44,869 bases of DNA from Chlorogloeopsis fritschii PCC 6912 (GCF_000317285.1 NZ_AJLN01000161.1:1-44869); one strand, 5' to 3'; shown: positions 26,288 to 35,160, counted from the stretch's first letter. Notes: generated by a model from the letters alone, not told the origin. Numbers and translations are program-made.

Positions 26288-26529
26288 CAATAGACCAAAT
26301 CGCCAAACTCAACCAAATCGAGCAGTGGTTGGGCGAAATTATCGCCAGTGCAGAGTTTAAAGTCATTGTCGATGACTATATCCCTTCCGTGGATGTAACC
26401 TTGGGTGACGCAAAGATGGCAGTTAGCCAGTTATTGAATTACCTACATGTAGATGTACCCTTGGGCGACGCAAAGATGGCAGTCAGCCAGTGCATGGAAT
26501 GTGCAGCCAAAGCATTTAAAGGAGAGTGA
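26284..26529 (+). CDS. 81-aa protein with internal 20-residue duplication
   Basis: ATGA overlap with the previous gene. The block VDV(T/P)LGDAKMAVSQ occurs twice (about residues 36-49 and 56-69), coded by 42-bp copies at 26389-26430 and 26449-26490 that differ at four sites. Acidic and helical, with no known family. The tight coupling makes it a real member of the operon. Confidence 0.65.
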   Translation: MTIDQIAKLNQIEQWLGEIIASAEFKVIVDDYIPSVDVTLGDAKMAVSQLLNYLHVDVPLGDAKMAVSQCMECAAKAFKGE

Positions 26530-26584
26530 CACTACGGACTGCGAATCTCAGGCGTCACTCCTCCTGCCTTCATAAATCCCAGTA

Positions 26585-26956
26585 ATGAGATTTAGGACAT
26601 TAACCATCATGACAAAACCAGTAACTTATTTCACCCAGACTGACCAAATTGACCGCCTTGTTGAACGCTTCGGGTCACAATTAGACTCCTTAGACCATAC
26701 TGAAAAACTTGCCTTGAGAGCTACACTGACTTACTACCTGTTTCACATCGAAGTTGCTGACAAAGGAGAGTACACCCTGAAACACGCTGCTGATGAAACA
26801 TTGCAGGGGTACTCACAAGAATGTCAGAGCAATATCCGTGAAGCGATCGCCATTCTTGAGGGTATTGCTGAAGATGAGGTAGAAGGGCTAATCGAAGCGC
26901 TGACTGCCCAACTCCGTTGGGGCAATACCAGAAAGATTTTGACTAGACATGGCTAG
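26585..26956 (+). CDS. Unknown acidic helical protein in actin-like operon
   Basis: 123 aa from ATG 26585, or 115 aa from ATG 26609 (MTKPVTYFTQTDQI), which has AGGA about 12 nt upstream and is the more natural start. All-helical and acidic, no motif recognised. Orientation and spacing fit the operon. Confidence 0.6.
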   Translation: MRFRTLTIMTKPVTYFTQTDQIDRLVERFGSQLDSLDHTEKLALRATLTYYLFHIEVADKGEYTLKHAADETLQGYSQECQSNIREAIAILEGIAEDEVEGLIEALTAQLRWGNTRKILTRHG

Positions 26957-27017
26957 ACATTAATAGTCATTAAGCAACGTCCCAGGCGTTGACCTGGGGC
27001 AATTTCTAGGAGGACTT

Positions 27018-27737
27018 ATGGATTTTGGAATCAAAAACCCAGCAATGGGGCATAGCTCCCACATTGACGAAAAATCCCTCGCTTGGGGAGGTGTAGACGC
27101 TGATATTCTGGCTTATCTCTCTGATGTCAGCAAGCTAGAGCAGTTTGCAGACATGGCGCAAAACGCCGACCAACTCGCGCAGTACCTCGACCCGTTTTTA
27201 GAAAACGCCAAGACCTACTTCGAGGCAATGCAAAAGCTGGCTGACGGGCAGGTGACATGGACTGAGCTAAGGAAACAGTTCGGCTCTAAAGTGGCAAACG
27301 CGATCGCCAAAATCAGGAAGCTCAATGCCGAATTTGATGCCGAAATGCAGAAGGTTGATGCCCAAGATAGGGCGGATTTGCTGCGGATTGAGCAAAAGCG
27401 GAAGAATGCCCTTACTGAGATTGCCACGCAACTACACCAAGACTTGCAAGCGGAACTGTGGCGACACGAAAACAAGATGTCTTCCATCGAGAGTCGCCAC
27501 CAAGTAAGCGAACAACGTCAAACCATCCAAGAGGGGTTGAGGGCTAGAAGGCAGGAATTACTTGCCCGTGCCAGATATGGCTCTAGGGCGTTGAACCCCC
27601 ACCAAGAGCAACCGGAAACGATACCAGTATCAGTTGCTGCTAGTAGTCCCCCTGCCAGTTCTGTCTCTGCTTCTGGGATACCCAGAGGTTTTGGAAATTG
27701 GTGGACTAATTTCTGGGATGGCTTAAGTAAGCGCTAA
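27018..27737 (+). CDS. Coiled-coil protein of the actin-like operon
   Basis: 239 aa behind a strong AGGAGGA. Residues about 85-185 form a charged coiled coil (KVDAQDRADLLRIEQKRKNA), followed by a Pro/Ser-rich linker and an aromatic C-terminal end (GFGNWWTNFWDGLSKR) that looks like an amphipathic membrane- or protein-docking helix. It could bridge the filament and the membrane ATPase (inference). No family recognised. Confidence 0.68.
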   Translation: MDFGIKNPAMGHSSHIDEKSLAWGGVDADILAYLSDVSKLEQFADMAQNADQLAQYLDPFLENAKTYFEAMQKLADGQVTWTELRKQFGSKVANAIAKIRKLNAEFDAEMQKVDAQDRADLLRIEQKRKNALTEIATQLHQDLQAELWRHENKMSSIESRHQVSEQRQTIQEGLRARRQELLARARYGSRALNPHQEQPETIPVSVAASSPPASSVSASGIPRGFGNWWTNFWDGLSKR

Positions 27738-27752
27738 GGGGAGGATAGAGTC

Positions 27753-28295
27753 GTGTTGGCACGTCAGCCCGAAGATAAACCGACTAACACCAGCCCTTTT
27801 GAGTATATGGGGCTGGTACAACCACAACAGGTAAAATCCCAACAATCCAACACACAGCCTCCGCCCGTACCAGAAAACAACCGGGAACGGACATTTCGAC
27901 GGGCAGGCAATCTATGCGAGATTGTGGCTGGAGCATCCCTCAACTCCGCCGTGATTTTTACCTTCCACTTGCTCCAAGTCCACCCTGTTGGTCTGCTTCT
28001 GGCGTTGGGTGTAGCACATTTGTACTTCACCGCAACGGCAGTAGGGGAGAAGGGGAGACAAGTAACCAATATAATGACGGGCTGTAGTGCCTCCCTTGCC
28101 CTCCTGTGTTCCCTCTCAGAACCTGTGGGCGAATGGTGGGAAGCAAGTACATCTAAATCTGTGGCACAGAGCGAAATCCAACAGATGTATGCACCACCTA
28201 CCAACAAATCAAATTGGACAACGGGAGTAGGGATTGCAGTAGTTATCGCTGTTTTGGTTGTTTATATTACCAGTGTTAGTAGGGAGAGAAGATGA
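27753..28295 (+). CDS. Small integral membrane protein of the actin-like operon
   Basis: 180 aa from GTG 27753 behind GGGGAGG. A proline-rich cytoplasmic start is followed by hydrophobic segments near 57-75 (AGASLNSAVIFTFHLL), 79-95 (VGLLLALGVAHLYF) and 156-173 (GVGIAVVIAVLVVYI). Its end overlaps the next gene by 4 nt (ATGA). No known family; probably a membrane partner of the ATPase that follows. Confidence 0.68.
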   Translation: MLARQPEDKPTNTSPFEYMGLVQPQQVKSQQSNTQPPPVPENNRERTFRRAGNLCEIVAGASLNSAVIFTFHLLQVHPVGLLLALGVAHLYFTATAVGEKGRQVTNIMTGCSASLALLCSLSEPVGEWWEASTSKSVAQSEIQQMYAPPTNKSNWTTGVGIAVVIAVLVVYITSVSRERR

Positions 28296-30307
28296 GCTAC
28301 TTGACCCCCAAACACGAACAATTAGCTCGTCAGCAGCAGTCCAGCTTCATGCAGTGGTTCGGACAACTGCCTTTTGATAGGAAGATTGCAGCCATTGGGG
28401 TTTCTCTCACCATCGGCGTAACCTGTGCAGCTGCTTCCTGGACTCAGTTCGCGAGCGATCGCATTTACTTTTGCATTCGCACTCCCCACCAAGAATTACG
28501 GTGTGTCGATAAGAACAATCGCCCTTACCGCATCACCTTATGGCACTGGCAGCAGTGGCAGAAAGACGGAATGCCTACGGTTGTTGTACCCAATGAGGGT
28601 ATTTCACCCAAGGGTTTGGTCAAAGCTACTAACCCTTACAAACCCCTGTGGGCGATGGGTGCATTCGTTGGGTTTGCCACTGCGGGGTGGATGCTCAGGC
28701 ACTTGCAAGACACAGAACGCCAGCTAGCCAATTTCCAGACTGTAGCAGAGAAACGGGACTACGCACGGGCTGAACTCAAGGCACAATCAGGATTACTAGA
28801 TGATTATCGCGCTGTTGCGGTTAAACAGGTAGAATTGCAGACTGAGCTAGAACTGATTGCCAACGACCACACGGTAGACATCCAAAAAGCCGAAATCTTG
28901 GGTGAAACCGAAATCAAAATTACCCAGATAGAAGCCAACGACGCGGTGTTTGAAGCAGAAACTGCTGGGATGAGCGAGCAACAGAAGCAGGAGTACATCA
29001 ACTTTCTACGCTCCTCAAAGACTCCATACCTGCAAGGAAGCCAAACTTTACAGGGAACAGTTGACCCCAGCGACAAAGTAGAAGGTTCGGAGGATAAAGA
29101 AGCACGCTTAGAAAGTGAGAATACAGGGGGTGAAATCTCTGAAACAACCCAAAATCGGACTTCTAGTAATGATGCAAGTCCCACCCTGGAGCCGCTTAAT
29201 CGCATCTTGGGTGCCAAGCGCTCAACCCTAATTGTAGGTGGCACTGGTGCTGGTAAATCGGTGACTGAAAGCTATATGCTCAACAGGTTCAGTAAACGCT
29301 TTCCCCAAGCTGATGTTTGGGCGATCGCTCAAAAGAATGACAGTTTTTGTGGGCTAGACAAAAAAGGACGGGTACTTTTATTTGACCCTTTAGAACCACA
29401 ACTGGCGATGGCTGCCATTGACCAAGTTTACAACAGCTATGACCAACGCCGTCGAGTACCGGAACATCGCCGCTATGAATTTGAGCATCAACCAGTCAGA
29501 TTAATCCTTGCTGATTGGCATTCAATTTACGAGACTTGCAAGGACGAAGCGTGGTTTCAACCATACCTCAAGAAAATCAGCACCATTATTACAGTCGGTA
29601 GAGAACTAAATGTTTGCCTGATTATCGACACTCAATCGTTTAATTTAGCTGCCTTGGGTATAGGTGACAGTAATATTAGAAAAAACCTTTACATCATCGC
29701 CCAAGGCAATTATAACGTTGAAGCAGACGGCACAGTTAATGACAGCTATGGTGTGCTGTACAACCTCATAACTAATGCCAAGATTGTAGAAGATGCAGTA
29801 CTGCGTTCCTCATTAAAAGAAAGATTTACCGACCTAAAATCACAATCCAAGCAACTAGGACAACCGCTAATATTTATCTCAGTTGACCCGATGCAGCTAG
29901 ATATTCTGCCAGACATCACCAGTTATAAGCCAGGAATTAAACCAGCCATTCAACTTGATACAGTTAGTCCGGAATATCTTGATAATCTACTCAAGCTGGA
30001 ATTCGATATTGATTTATCCACGACTAGTATAAATAGTCTGCTTAATCAAACAACCAATCATCGGGTTGATGAAAATGCAATTGATGACAATCAAGCAAGC
30101 CCAGATATCAAACTAACCGAAATTCAAACCAAACTGGTTGATTATCTTAAGGGGAAAGGTGCAAAGACTCCACGTCAAATTAAACAGAATGCAGGTAATA
30201 AATTCAAGGGCATATCGGAAGCACAAATTCGCGACGAACTCAACCTACTTGTGCAAAAAGAGAAAGTCATTTGTGCAGGTGAAGATAGTTACAGATTAGT
30301 CGATTAG
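28292..30307 (+). CDS. Membrane-anchored P-loop ATPase (HerA/TraD/FtsK-like)
   Basis: 671 aa. Two N-terminal membrane segments (about 31-50 and 118-136) enclose a small domain. A coiled coil (about 140-230) and a charged linker follow. The ATPase core has Walker A STLIVGGTGAGKSVTES (K322), a Walker B strand PVRLILADWHS (about 395-405) and a sensor segment NVCLIIDTQSFN. The last 70 residues look like a winged helix (LVDYLKGKGAKTPRQIKQNA). The layout matches membrane DNA pumps such as VirD4/TraD or FtsK, but the gene sits with an actin-like ATPase, not with type IV secretion genes. It may act in plasmid segregation at the membrane or as a coupling protein for mobilisation. Confidence 0.75.
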   Translation: MSYLTPKHEQLARQQQSSFMQWFGQLPFDRKIAAIGVSLTIGVTCAAASWTQFASDRIYFCIRTPHQELRCVDKNNRPYRITLWHWQQWQKDGMPTVVVPNEGISPKGLVKATNPYKPLWAMGAFVGFATAGWMLRHLQDTERQLANFQTVAEKRDYARAELKAQSGLLDDYRAVAVKQVELQTELELIANDHTVDIQKAEILGETEIKITQIEANDAVFEAETAGMSEQQKQEYINFLRSSKTPYLQGSQTLQGTVDPSDKVEGSEDKEARLESENTGGEISETTQNRTSSNDASPTLEPLNRILGAKRSTLIVGGTGAGKSVTESYMLNRFSKRFPQADVWAIAQKNDSFCGLDKKGRVLLFDPLEPQLAMAAIDQVYNSYDQRRRVPEHRRYEFEHQPVRLILADWHSIYETCKDEAWFQPYLKKISTIITVGRELNVCLIIDTQSFNLAALGIGDSNIRKNLYIIAQGNYNVEADGTVNDSYGVLYNLITNAKIVEDAVLRSSLKERFTDLKSQSKQLGQPLIFISVDPMQLDILPDITSYKPGIKPAIQLDTVSPEYLDNLLKLEFDIDLSTTSINSLLNQTTNHRVDENAIDDNQASPDIKLTEIQTKLVDYLKGKGAKTPRQIKQNAGNKFKGISEAQIRDELNLLVQKEKVICAGEDSYRLVD

Positions 30308-30645
30308 GTTGGACTGTTGGATGGGGTGGATAAATTCCACTTTTTGGGGAATATATGCACTTTTACCCAACACATCCAAAACCAACCGAAATACCCAAAA
30401 GTATTGATATATCGAGATTACAGTATCCAACACCAATCCAACACTTCACTCTCTTCCCCAACAAAAATCCAACTTATAAGTAGTAGATAATCCAATAAAA
30501 AAATATTCGACTGATATCTCCAGAATCAAGCTAGTTTAAATTACCAGTAATAGCTCAATCAATTTAAAAATAGTTATTTAATTGTCAGAATATGTATAAT
30601 ACAATTATTAATCATCCTCCATAAATATCCCGAAATTTAATTTGA
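30308..30645. other. 338-bp intergenic stretch, AT-rich toward its end
   Basis: No gene seen. The first half contains several scattered CCAACA/ATCCAAC motifs (near 30363-30475), loosely repeated but not in register. The second half is very AT-rich and would hold the promoter of the DUF4351 gene. Confidence 0.4.
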
Positions 30646-31536
30646 ATGACGCGCTTTATACATGATAAATTCGCCAAGGACTATCTGGAAGAATTATTAA
30701 AAGATTACGGAGAAGTCAAGGCATCAGAAAAAGTTTCAGGAGAGATTAAAGAAATAGATGTTTTATTCACTCCTAATAAACAGCAAAGCTCTAATTTACA
30801 AGTGCTAGGATTGCTAGGAAGATTTGCTGAACATCCTGCGCTCATAGAACCATTCCGCAATCCAGTTTCTACCGATGAAATATGCGACTGTATTCTAAAA
30901 TTATTAGAAGTAAAGGCTTTATTGCGACGAGAAGCTAAAGCAAATAAAACCAAACTTCAGGACTCAGAAATTCCCAAGTTGTGGGTGCTGACACCTACCG
31001 TATCTGAAACTAGATTGTCTAGCTTTGGAACTATTCAAAAAGAAGATTGGTTATCGGGAGTACATTTTCTGCCAGATGCCTTGCGGACAGCAATTGTGGC
31101 GATACACCAACTACCGCAAACACCGGAGACTTTGTGGTTGAGGCTTTTGGGAAGGGGAAGCGTGCAGTCACAAGCGATTGTCGAGTTGCAAGCGTTACCA
31201 TTAAATCATCCATACCAGAAAGCAACACTCGAATTAGTTTACAACTTGCGCGAAAACTTGAGAGTAAACCAAGAATTAGAAGAAGATGATAGGGAGTTAG
31301 TTATGCGATTAGAACCACTTTATCAAAGAGATAGAGAACAAGCTATACAGGAAGGAAATAAGCAAGGAGAACAACGTCTAGTTCTACGCTTACTCAATCG
31401 CCGTATTGGGGAAATTGATGCATCATTAATCGAGCGAATTAAAGGATTATCGATTGAACAATTAGAGAATCTAGGAGAAGCATTACTAGACTTTTCTGGG
31501 ATTGCTGATTTAGAAGCTTGGTTAAACCAACAATGA
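30646..31536 (+). CDS. DUF4351 protein with PD-(D/E)XK-type N-terminus
   Basis: 296 aa. Common cyanobacterial family related to Rpn-type nucleases: an N-terminal nuclease-like region (FIHDKFAKDYLEELL, then EIKEIDVLF) and a C-terminal DUF4351 helical hairpin (LLNRRIGEIDASLIERIKGL). The cellular role is unknown, although many relatives are linked to mobile DNA. The last 78 codons are repeated directly downstream as a separate small frame. Confidence 0.7.
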   Translation: MTRFIHDKFAKDYLEELLKDYGEVKASEKVSGEIKEIDVLFTPNKQQSSNLQVLGLLGRFAEHPALIEPFRNPVSTDEICDCILKLLEVKALLRREAKANKTKLQDSEIPKLWVLTPTVSETRLSSFGTIQKEDWLSGVHFLPDALRTAIVAIHQLPQTPETLWLRLLGRGSVQSQAIVELQALPLNHPYQKATLELVYNLRENLRVNQELEEDDRELVMRLEPLYQRDREQAIQEGNKQGEQRLVLRLLNRRIGEIDASLIERIKGLSIEQLENLGEALLDFSGIADLEAWLNQQ

Positions 31537-31885
31537 GTTAAAATCATCAGGATATTAATTCATAACCCAGTCTGGTCTAATTTCTCCGACTTGTTAAAAC
31601 AGAATTTGAGAATATTTTAAACTCTAATTATATGATTAGAGTTATTTAATTATGCGACTAGAACCACTTTATCAAAGAGACAGAGAACAAGCCAAGCAAG
31701 AGGGAAGGCTTGAAGTTGGACAAGATTTAATACTGCGTCAACTCAATCGCCGTCTTGGTGAAATTGATGCATCATTAATCGAGCGAATTAAAGGATTATC
31801 GATTGAACAATTAGAGAATTTAGGAGAAGCATTATTAGACTTTTCTACTGTTGCTGATTTAGAAACTTGGTTCAACCAACAATAA
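31302..31885. repeat. Tandem duplication of the DUF4351 coding end
   Basis: Copies at 31302-31536 and 31651-31885, both 235 bp with the same length between landmarks, most alike at both ends and diverged in the middle (about 40 bp around 31345-31385). The similarity continues about 90 bp downstream of each copy, around a shared CTCCGACTTGTT. So the unit of about 349 bp includes the stop codon and 3' flank. Confidence 0.85.
31652..31885 (+). pseudogene. DUF4351 C-terminal duplicate
   Basis: 77-codon frame matching the last 78 codons of the preceding gene. It starts at an internal methionine of the family (MRLEPLYQRDREQ) without a visible ribosome binding site. The central part has changed while the DUF4351 hairpin is kept, which might mean selection on the domain. 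It could be expressed as a free DUF4351 domain, but a remnant is more likely. Confidence 0.65.
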
Positions 31886-32097
31886 GGATAACTCATCATC
31901 AGTAGATTAATTAATTTATAACCAAGTCGGGGATAACCTCTCCGACTTGTTTCAACATAATTCGAGAATATTTAAAACTCCAATTATATTGACACCTTTT
32001 GGTAGAGTCAGAAACAAATTCTTCCCTTCAGCATAGCTGCCTTTCTTCGGTCAATTTCCAAGTATGATAATAAAAATATTTTGGATGATAAGGTAAA

Positions 32098-32757
32098 TTG
32101 AACGATTCAAATCAAGACAAAATTGGCGGTTCGGTCAAAAAATTAATTGACGAATGCATGGCACAAAACCATAGTAATCCCAACACACCCGTCATGGAAG
32201 TATTTGGTGCTAGTGCCTTTAAAGTTGCATCTACTCAATATCAATCGCACGGTAGAGGCATAATCTTAGGACTACAAATGCCGACGCAGCAAGATTTTTT
32301 GTATATCACCGAAGCTAATACTTCAACAGCTTTATGGATGACGAACTTGCAATTTAAGCGAGAAGTATCAAGCGTTGTCCAGAAATACAACCCAAACAAA
32401 GAAGCAGTAGTTGTAATGGTTGTCCCACCTACTACCCAGCTATTTGTAGCTCAAAATTCTGGTGCAATGGAGATGGTTGCAATTGCCGAAGTAGAAATGA
32501 CTCCCATCAACATGCCACCAAAAGTTAGTTTTACTAAAGAACAAAAAGGGGATAATTTTTATTTCGTATTTACCCACAGCGAATTGGGTAAACTTGGTCG
32601 AATTGTGCTGAAATCCCATTCCGCAACGGGACAGACAGAAATCAAGTGTGAGATTGCGGACGCTGGGTTTAGTCCCAATGCACAAAAACGTGCCGAAATA
32701 TTTTATCCCCTGGCTCAAGAACTGATAGCGAGAATGGAGATGGGGTTACAAAGTTAA
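32098..32757 (+). CDS. Unknown 219-aa protein
   Basis: Starts at TTG 32098 behind AAGGT. Mixed alpha/beta protein without signal peptide or membrane segment. Strands near 62-80 (GRGIILGLQMPTQQDFLYI), 102-118 (EAVVVMVVPPTTQLF) and 150-175 suggest a single globular domain. I do not recognise it. It stands alone between the DUF4351 genes and nucA. Confidence 0.6.
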   Translation: MNDSNQDKIGGSVKKLIDECMAQNHSNPNTPVMEVFGASAFKVASTQYQSHGRGIILGLQMPTQQDFLYITEANTSTALWMTNLQFKREVSSVVQKYNPNKEAVVVMVVPPTTQLFVAQNSGAMEMVAIAEVEMTPINMPPKVSFTKEQKGDNFYFVFTHSELGKLGRIVLKSHSATGQTEIKCEIADAGFSPNAQKRAEIFYPLAQELIARMEMGLQS

Positions 32758-33010
32758 GGGTTTTAAGCAGTTAAGTAAAAACTTGTAGAAAGGGGATAAT
32801 TACTTTTTTGAAAGTTGACTACCTTACAGAGTTACAGGATGACATAACAGATCATCTTCATTAAATCGCCAACAAAGCGAGCCTGGGTCACGATACCTAG
32901 TCCATTTTTCAAATTGCAGGTATCTCGGCGGCCACCCATCAACGACTGTAAGTCTTGCAGTAAGGCAAAACTAAGTGGCAGTCTGATAGTTAAGTGCTCT
33001 AGATCCTGCC

Positions 33011-33058
33011 CGGGCTTTCATCCCCAAGTTCCACTGCGTTACACTTGGGGTCTTCCCG
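33011..33058. repeat. Hairpin resembling an IS200/IS605 right end
   Basis: Stem CCCCAAG (33022-33028) / CTTGGGG (33044-33050) inside CGGG (33011-33014) / CCCG (33055-33058), flanked by CTTTCATC and GTCTTCCCGCC. This sequence style is common at the 3' ends of IS605-type tnpB units in cyanobacteria. No transposase gene is next to it, so it would be a solo remnant. The rest of the 336-bp gap before nucA shows no gene. Confidence 0.4.
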
Positions 33059-33093
33059 CCAGGGATGATAAATCTTTAAAAGTCCAGAAATTT

Positions 33094-33921
33094 ATGCCAA
33101 ACCGTCGTTTTTGGGGTGTAGCGGCTTTGGTTGCGCTTGTGATTGGGTGTTCGCCAGCGCAATCCCAAGTGCCTCCTAACACAGAACTTTCCCCATCAAT
33201 AAGTGTGCATTTACTCCTGGGAAATCCCAGCAGTGCAACTCCAACAAAGCTTACGCCTGATAATTACCTCATGGTAAAAAATCAGTATGCACTCTCCTAC
33301 AACCGAAGCCAAGGAACTGCCAACTGGGCAAGCTGGCAGCTTAACTCCTCATGGTTAGGGGACGCAGAGCGCCAAGATAACTTTCGCCCAGACAACACAT
33401 TGCCTGCTGGTTGGGAGCGGGTAACTCCTTCTATGTACTCTGGTTCAGGTTATGACCGAGGCCATATTGTACCTTCGGCAGACCGCACCAAGACAAAAGA
33501 GGATAATTCCTCAACTTTCCTAATGACCAACATGATGCCCCAAACACCAGACAATAATCGCAACACATGGGGAAATTTAGAAGACTATTGCCGAGATTTG
33601 GTAAGCCAGGGAAAAGAACTTTATGTTGTTGCAGGGCCAAGTGGTAGTCTTGGCGAACCCCTTAAAGGTAAGGTGACAGTTCCCAAATCAACTTGGAAGA
33701 TTGTTGTCGTACTAGATAGCCCAGGCTCTGGGATTAATGGTATTACCGCCAGCACTCGTGTCATCGCGGTGAACATACCAAATGAACAAGAAATCAACAA
33801 TGACTGGAGAGCTTATAAAGTCAGCGTTGACGAATTAGAGAAACTCACAGGCTATGATTTTCTCTCCTCAGTTTCCCCAAATATTCAGGAAGTTATTGAA
33901 AGCAAAGTAGATAGTCCTTAA
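33094..33921 (+). CDS. nucA: NucA-type sugar-nonspecific DNA/RNA endonuclease, secreted lipoprotein
   Basis: 275 aa from ATG 33094; the frame is open further upstream but this start gives a proper signal peptide with lipobox VIGC (C19). Mg-dependent beta-beta-alpha-metal nuclease that degrades DNA and RNA outside the cytoplasm. The motif DRGH places the catalytic His at 124, with N155 and E163 in DNNRNTWGNLE. These are the same residue numbers as in Anabaena NucA, so length and start are well supported. Its inhibitor gene nuiA lies tail to tail with it, 5 bp away. Confidence 0.95.
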   Translation: MPNRRFWGVAALVALVIGCSPAQSQVPPNTELSPSISVHLLLGNPSSATPTKLTPDNYLMVKNQYALSYNRSQGTANWASWQLNSSWLGDAERQDNFRPDNTLPAGWERVTPSMYSGSGYDRGHIVPSADRTKTKEDNSSTFLMTNMMPQTPDNNRNTWGNLEDYCRDLVSQGKELYVVAGPSGSLGEPLKGKVTVPKSTWKIVVVLDSPGSGINGITASTRVIAVNIPNEQEINNDWRAYKVSVDELEKLTGYDFLSSVSPNIQEVIESKVDSP

Positions 33922-33926
33922 GCAAG

Positions 33927-34331
33927 TCAAGTTTCTACAACTTGAGTAGAAATCCCCGCTAAATTTCCTGTCGGGGTTTGACCAACAATATAAACATCAA
34001 CCTCTTTGTGTCCGAGGCGATACACCTGCAAATTGCTCAGGTTTTCTTTAAGTGTTTGCACAAGAGCTTGAAATTTGTTGACGCTTGCTTTCTCCTCTTC
34101 GCCGTGCCAATCTTCAGGAGTCGTAGCTACTTTTAAAAAGTCGTCAACCCCCACGATTTCAACGGGTGTATCTTGTGAATGATGTGTCTGTTGTACAACT
34201 TTTTCAGGTGTCGCAGGTGCAATACCTTCCCAAAGAAAAACCTCAAATGGATATTCCGACTCACTCATGAACAGTAAACCATCGGATGCACGTTTTAGCT
34301 GCTCAACAATTTCTGAATTGGTGCTAGTCAT
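33927..34331 (-). CDS. nuiA: NuiA-type inhibitor of NucA nuclease
   Basis: 134 aa, PR-1-like/NuiA fold. Almost the whole sequence follows Anabaena NuiA as I know it: SEILEQLK-like start, ASDGLLFMSESEYPFEVFLW, VYRLG, and the ending GNLAGISTQVVET. The protein binds NucA tightly in the cytoplasm and blocks its active site, with the C-terminal threonine reaching the metal. It protects the producer before export. Convergent with nucA. Confidence 0.94.
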   Translation of the reverse strand: MTSTNSEIVEQLKRASDGLLFMSESEYPFEVFLWEGIAPATPEKVVQQTHHSQDTPVEIVGVDDFLKVATTPEDWHGEEEKASVNKFQALVQTLKENLSNLQVYRLGHKEVDVYIVGQTPTGNLAGISTQVVET

Positions 34332-34375
34332 AGAAAAGCGATCGCTTGTCGAATTTCGTACTTGTCCTAGATCCC

Positions 34376-34984
34376 TTAACTTACCGGATGATACAGTCCC
34401 GTATCCTGATTAAACTGCCACCCCATACCAGATTTATCCTTGCCCTTGCACCATGCCACAAAAAGCGGTGGTGGCAGATTAATTCGCTGCTCGCGTATAG
34501 TTTCTATCGTTAAACCAAGTCTTGCAGCTAAACTTTCTTCCGTTAGCGGTTGAATACGTGGAGTTTGCCCTTGATAGGATGAATTGTTGTAGTACGATTT
34601 CTTCTGCCGTCTCGGTTGGTTGTTGAGATGATTTTGAATTTTAATAATCGCCTCGGCGAATTGTGCCATCCGATTTGTAATCACCTCAATTTTTTGTTCT
34701 AAATCGGCGAGATTATGGATTGAGGGTGTTTCTTTGCTATTAGATTCGCCTGACAACTGTGACTCTAGCTTATCAAGTCGTGAGCAAATAGCTAATAGCG
34801 TTTGATTCGTAGAGTTGGCGCTTCTACTGTTACTGTCCAACGCCAGTATTAATTCATCCAAAGAGTGAAGTACCTCGTTTGTAAGTCCTTGTCGGTGCAA
34901 CCGGGATAATTCCCTAACTGCTGGAATCAGGGGAGTGGGTACGCGGATCATCTGGCTGGGTTTGTCATTACTAGTGTCAGGCAT
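34376..34984 (-). CDS. Unknown 202-aa plasmid protein, possible DNA-binding regulator
   Basis: Not recognised by name. The N-terminal block SQMIRVPTPLIPAVRELSRL is repeated in the short gene at 36190-36411 on the other side of the recombinase. The middle is a coiled coil (about 60-125). The C-terminus (LTEESLAARLGLTIETIREQ) looks like a wHTH, followed by a Trp-rich end. It is divergent from the tyrosine recombinase across a 206-bp gap with several palindromes, so it could regulate it. Confidence 0.6.
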   Translation of the reverse strand: MPDTSNDKPSQMIRVPTPLIPAVRELSRLHRQGLTNEVLHSLDELILALDSNSRSANSTNQTLLAICSRLDKLESQLSGESNSKETPSIHNLADLEQKIEVITNRMAQFAEAIIKIQNHLNNQPRRQKKSYYNNSSYQGQTPRIQPLTEESLAARLGLTIETIREQRINLPPPLFVAWCKGKDKSGMGWQFNQDTGLYHPVS

Positions 34985-34999
34985 GGTGATAGCAGTATT

Positions 35000-35105
35000 G
35001 ATATCGATGAAGCACGATATCGAACAGATAGCATTGCTATCAGGATATCAGTTTATGCCTGCCCCGTTGTTGGTACAGAAACATGAATGAAAGAACAGTA
35101 CTGTT
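35000..35105. promoter_or_regulatory. Cluster of palindromes between the divergent regulator and recombinase genes
   Basis: GATATCG (35000-35006) / CGATATC (35015-35021), GATAGC (35027-35032) / GCTATC (35036-35041), and the perfect 12-bp palindrome AACAGTACTGTT (35094-35105). Three separate dyads in 106 bp between divergent promoters are typical of operator regions or recombinase accessory sites. Confidence 0.55.
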
Positions 35106-35160
35106 GCGATTCGATGAGTGGCGACAACCGGTTAGATTAAGGGACACATGGCGTACAATA

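Noticed and set aside
24863-30307. Conjugative type IV secretion operon
   Set aside because: No VirB4, VirB6 or pilin-like genes; the P-loop protein alone does not make a secretion system.
32914-33093. Extended N-terminus of NucA
   Set aside because: The upstream part has Pro/Cys/Lys-rich non-signal sequence across a hairpin; the ATG at 33094 gives a clean lipoprotein signal and the same catalytic numbering as Anabaena NucA.
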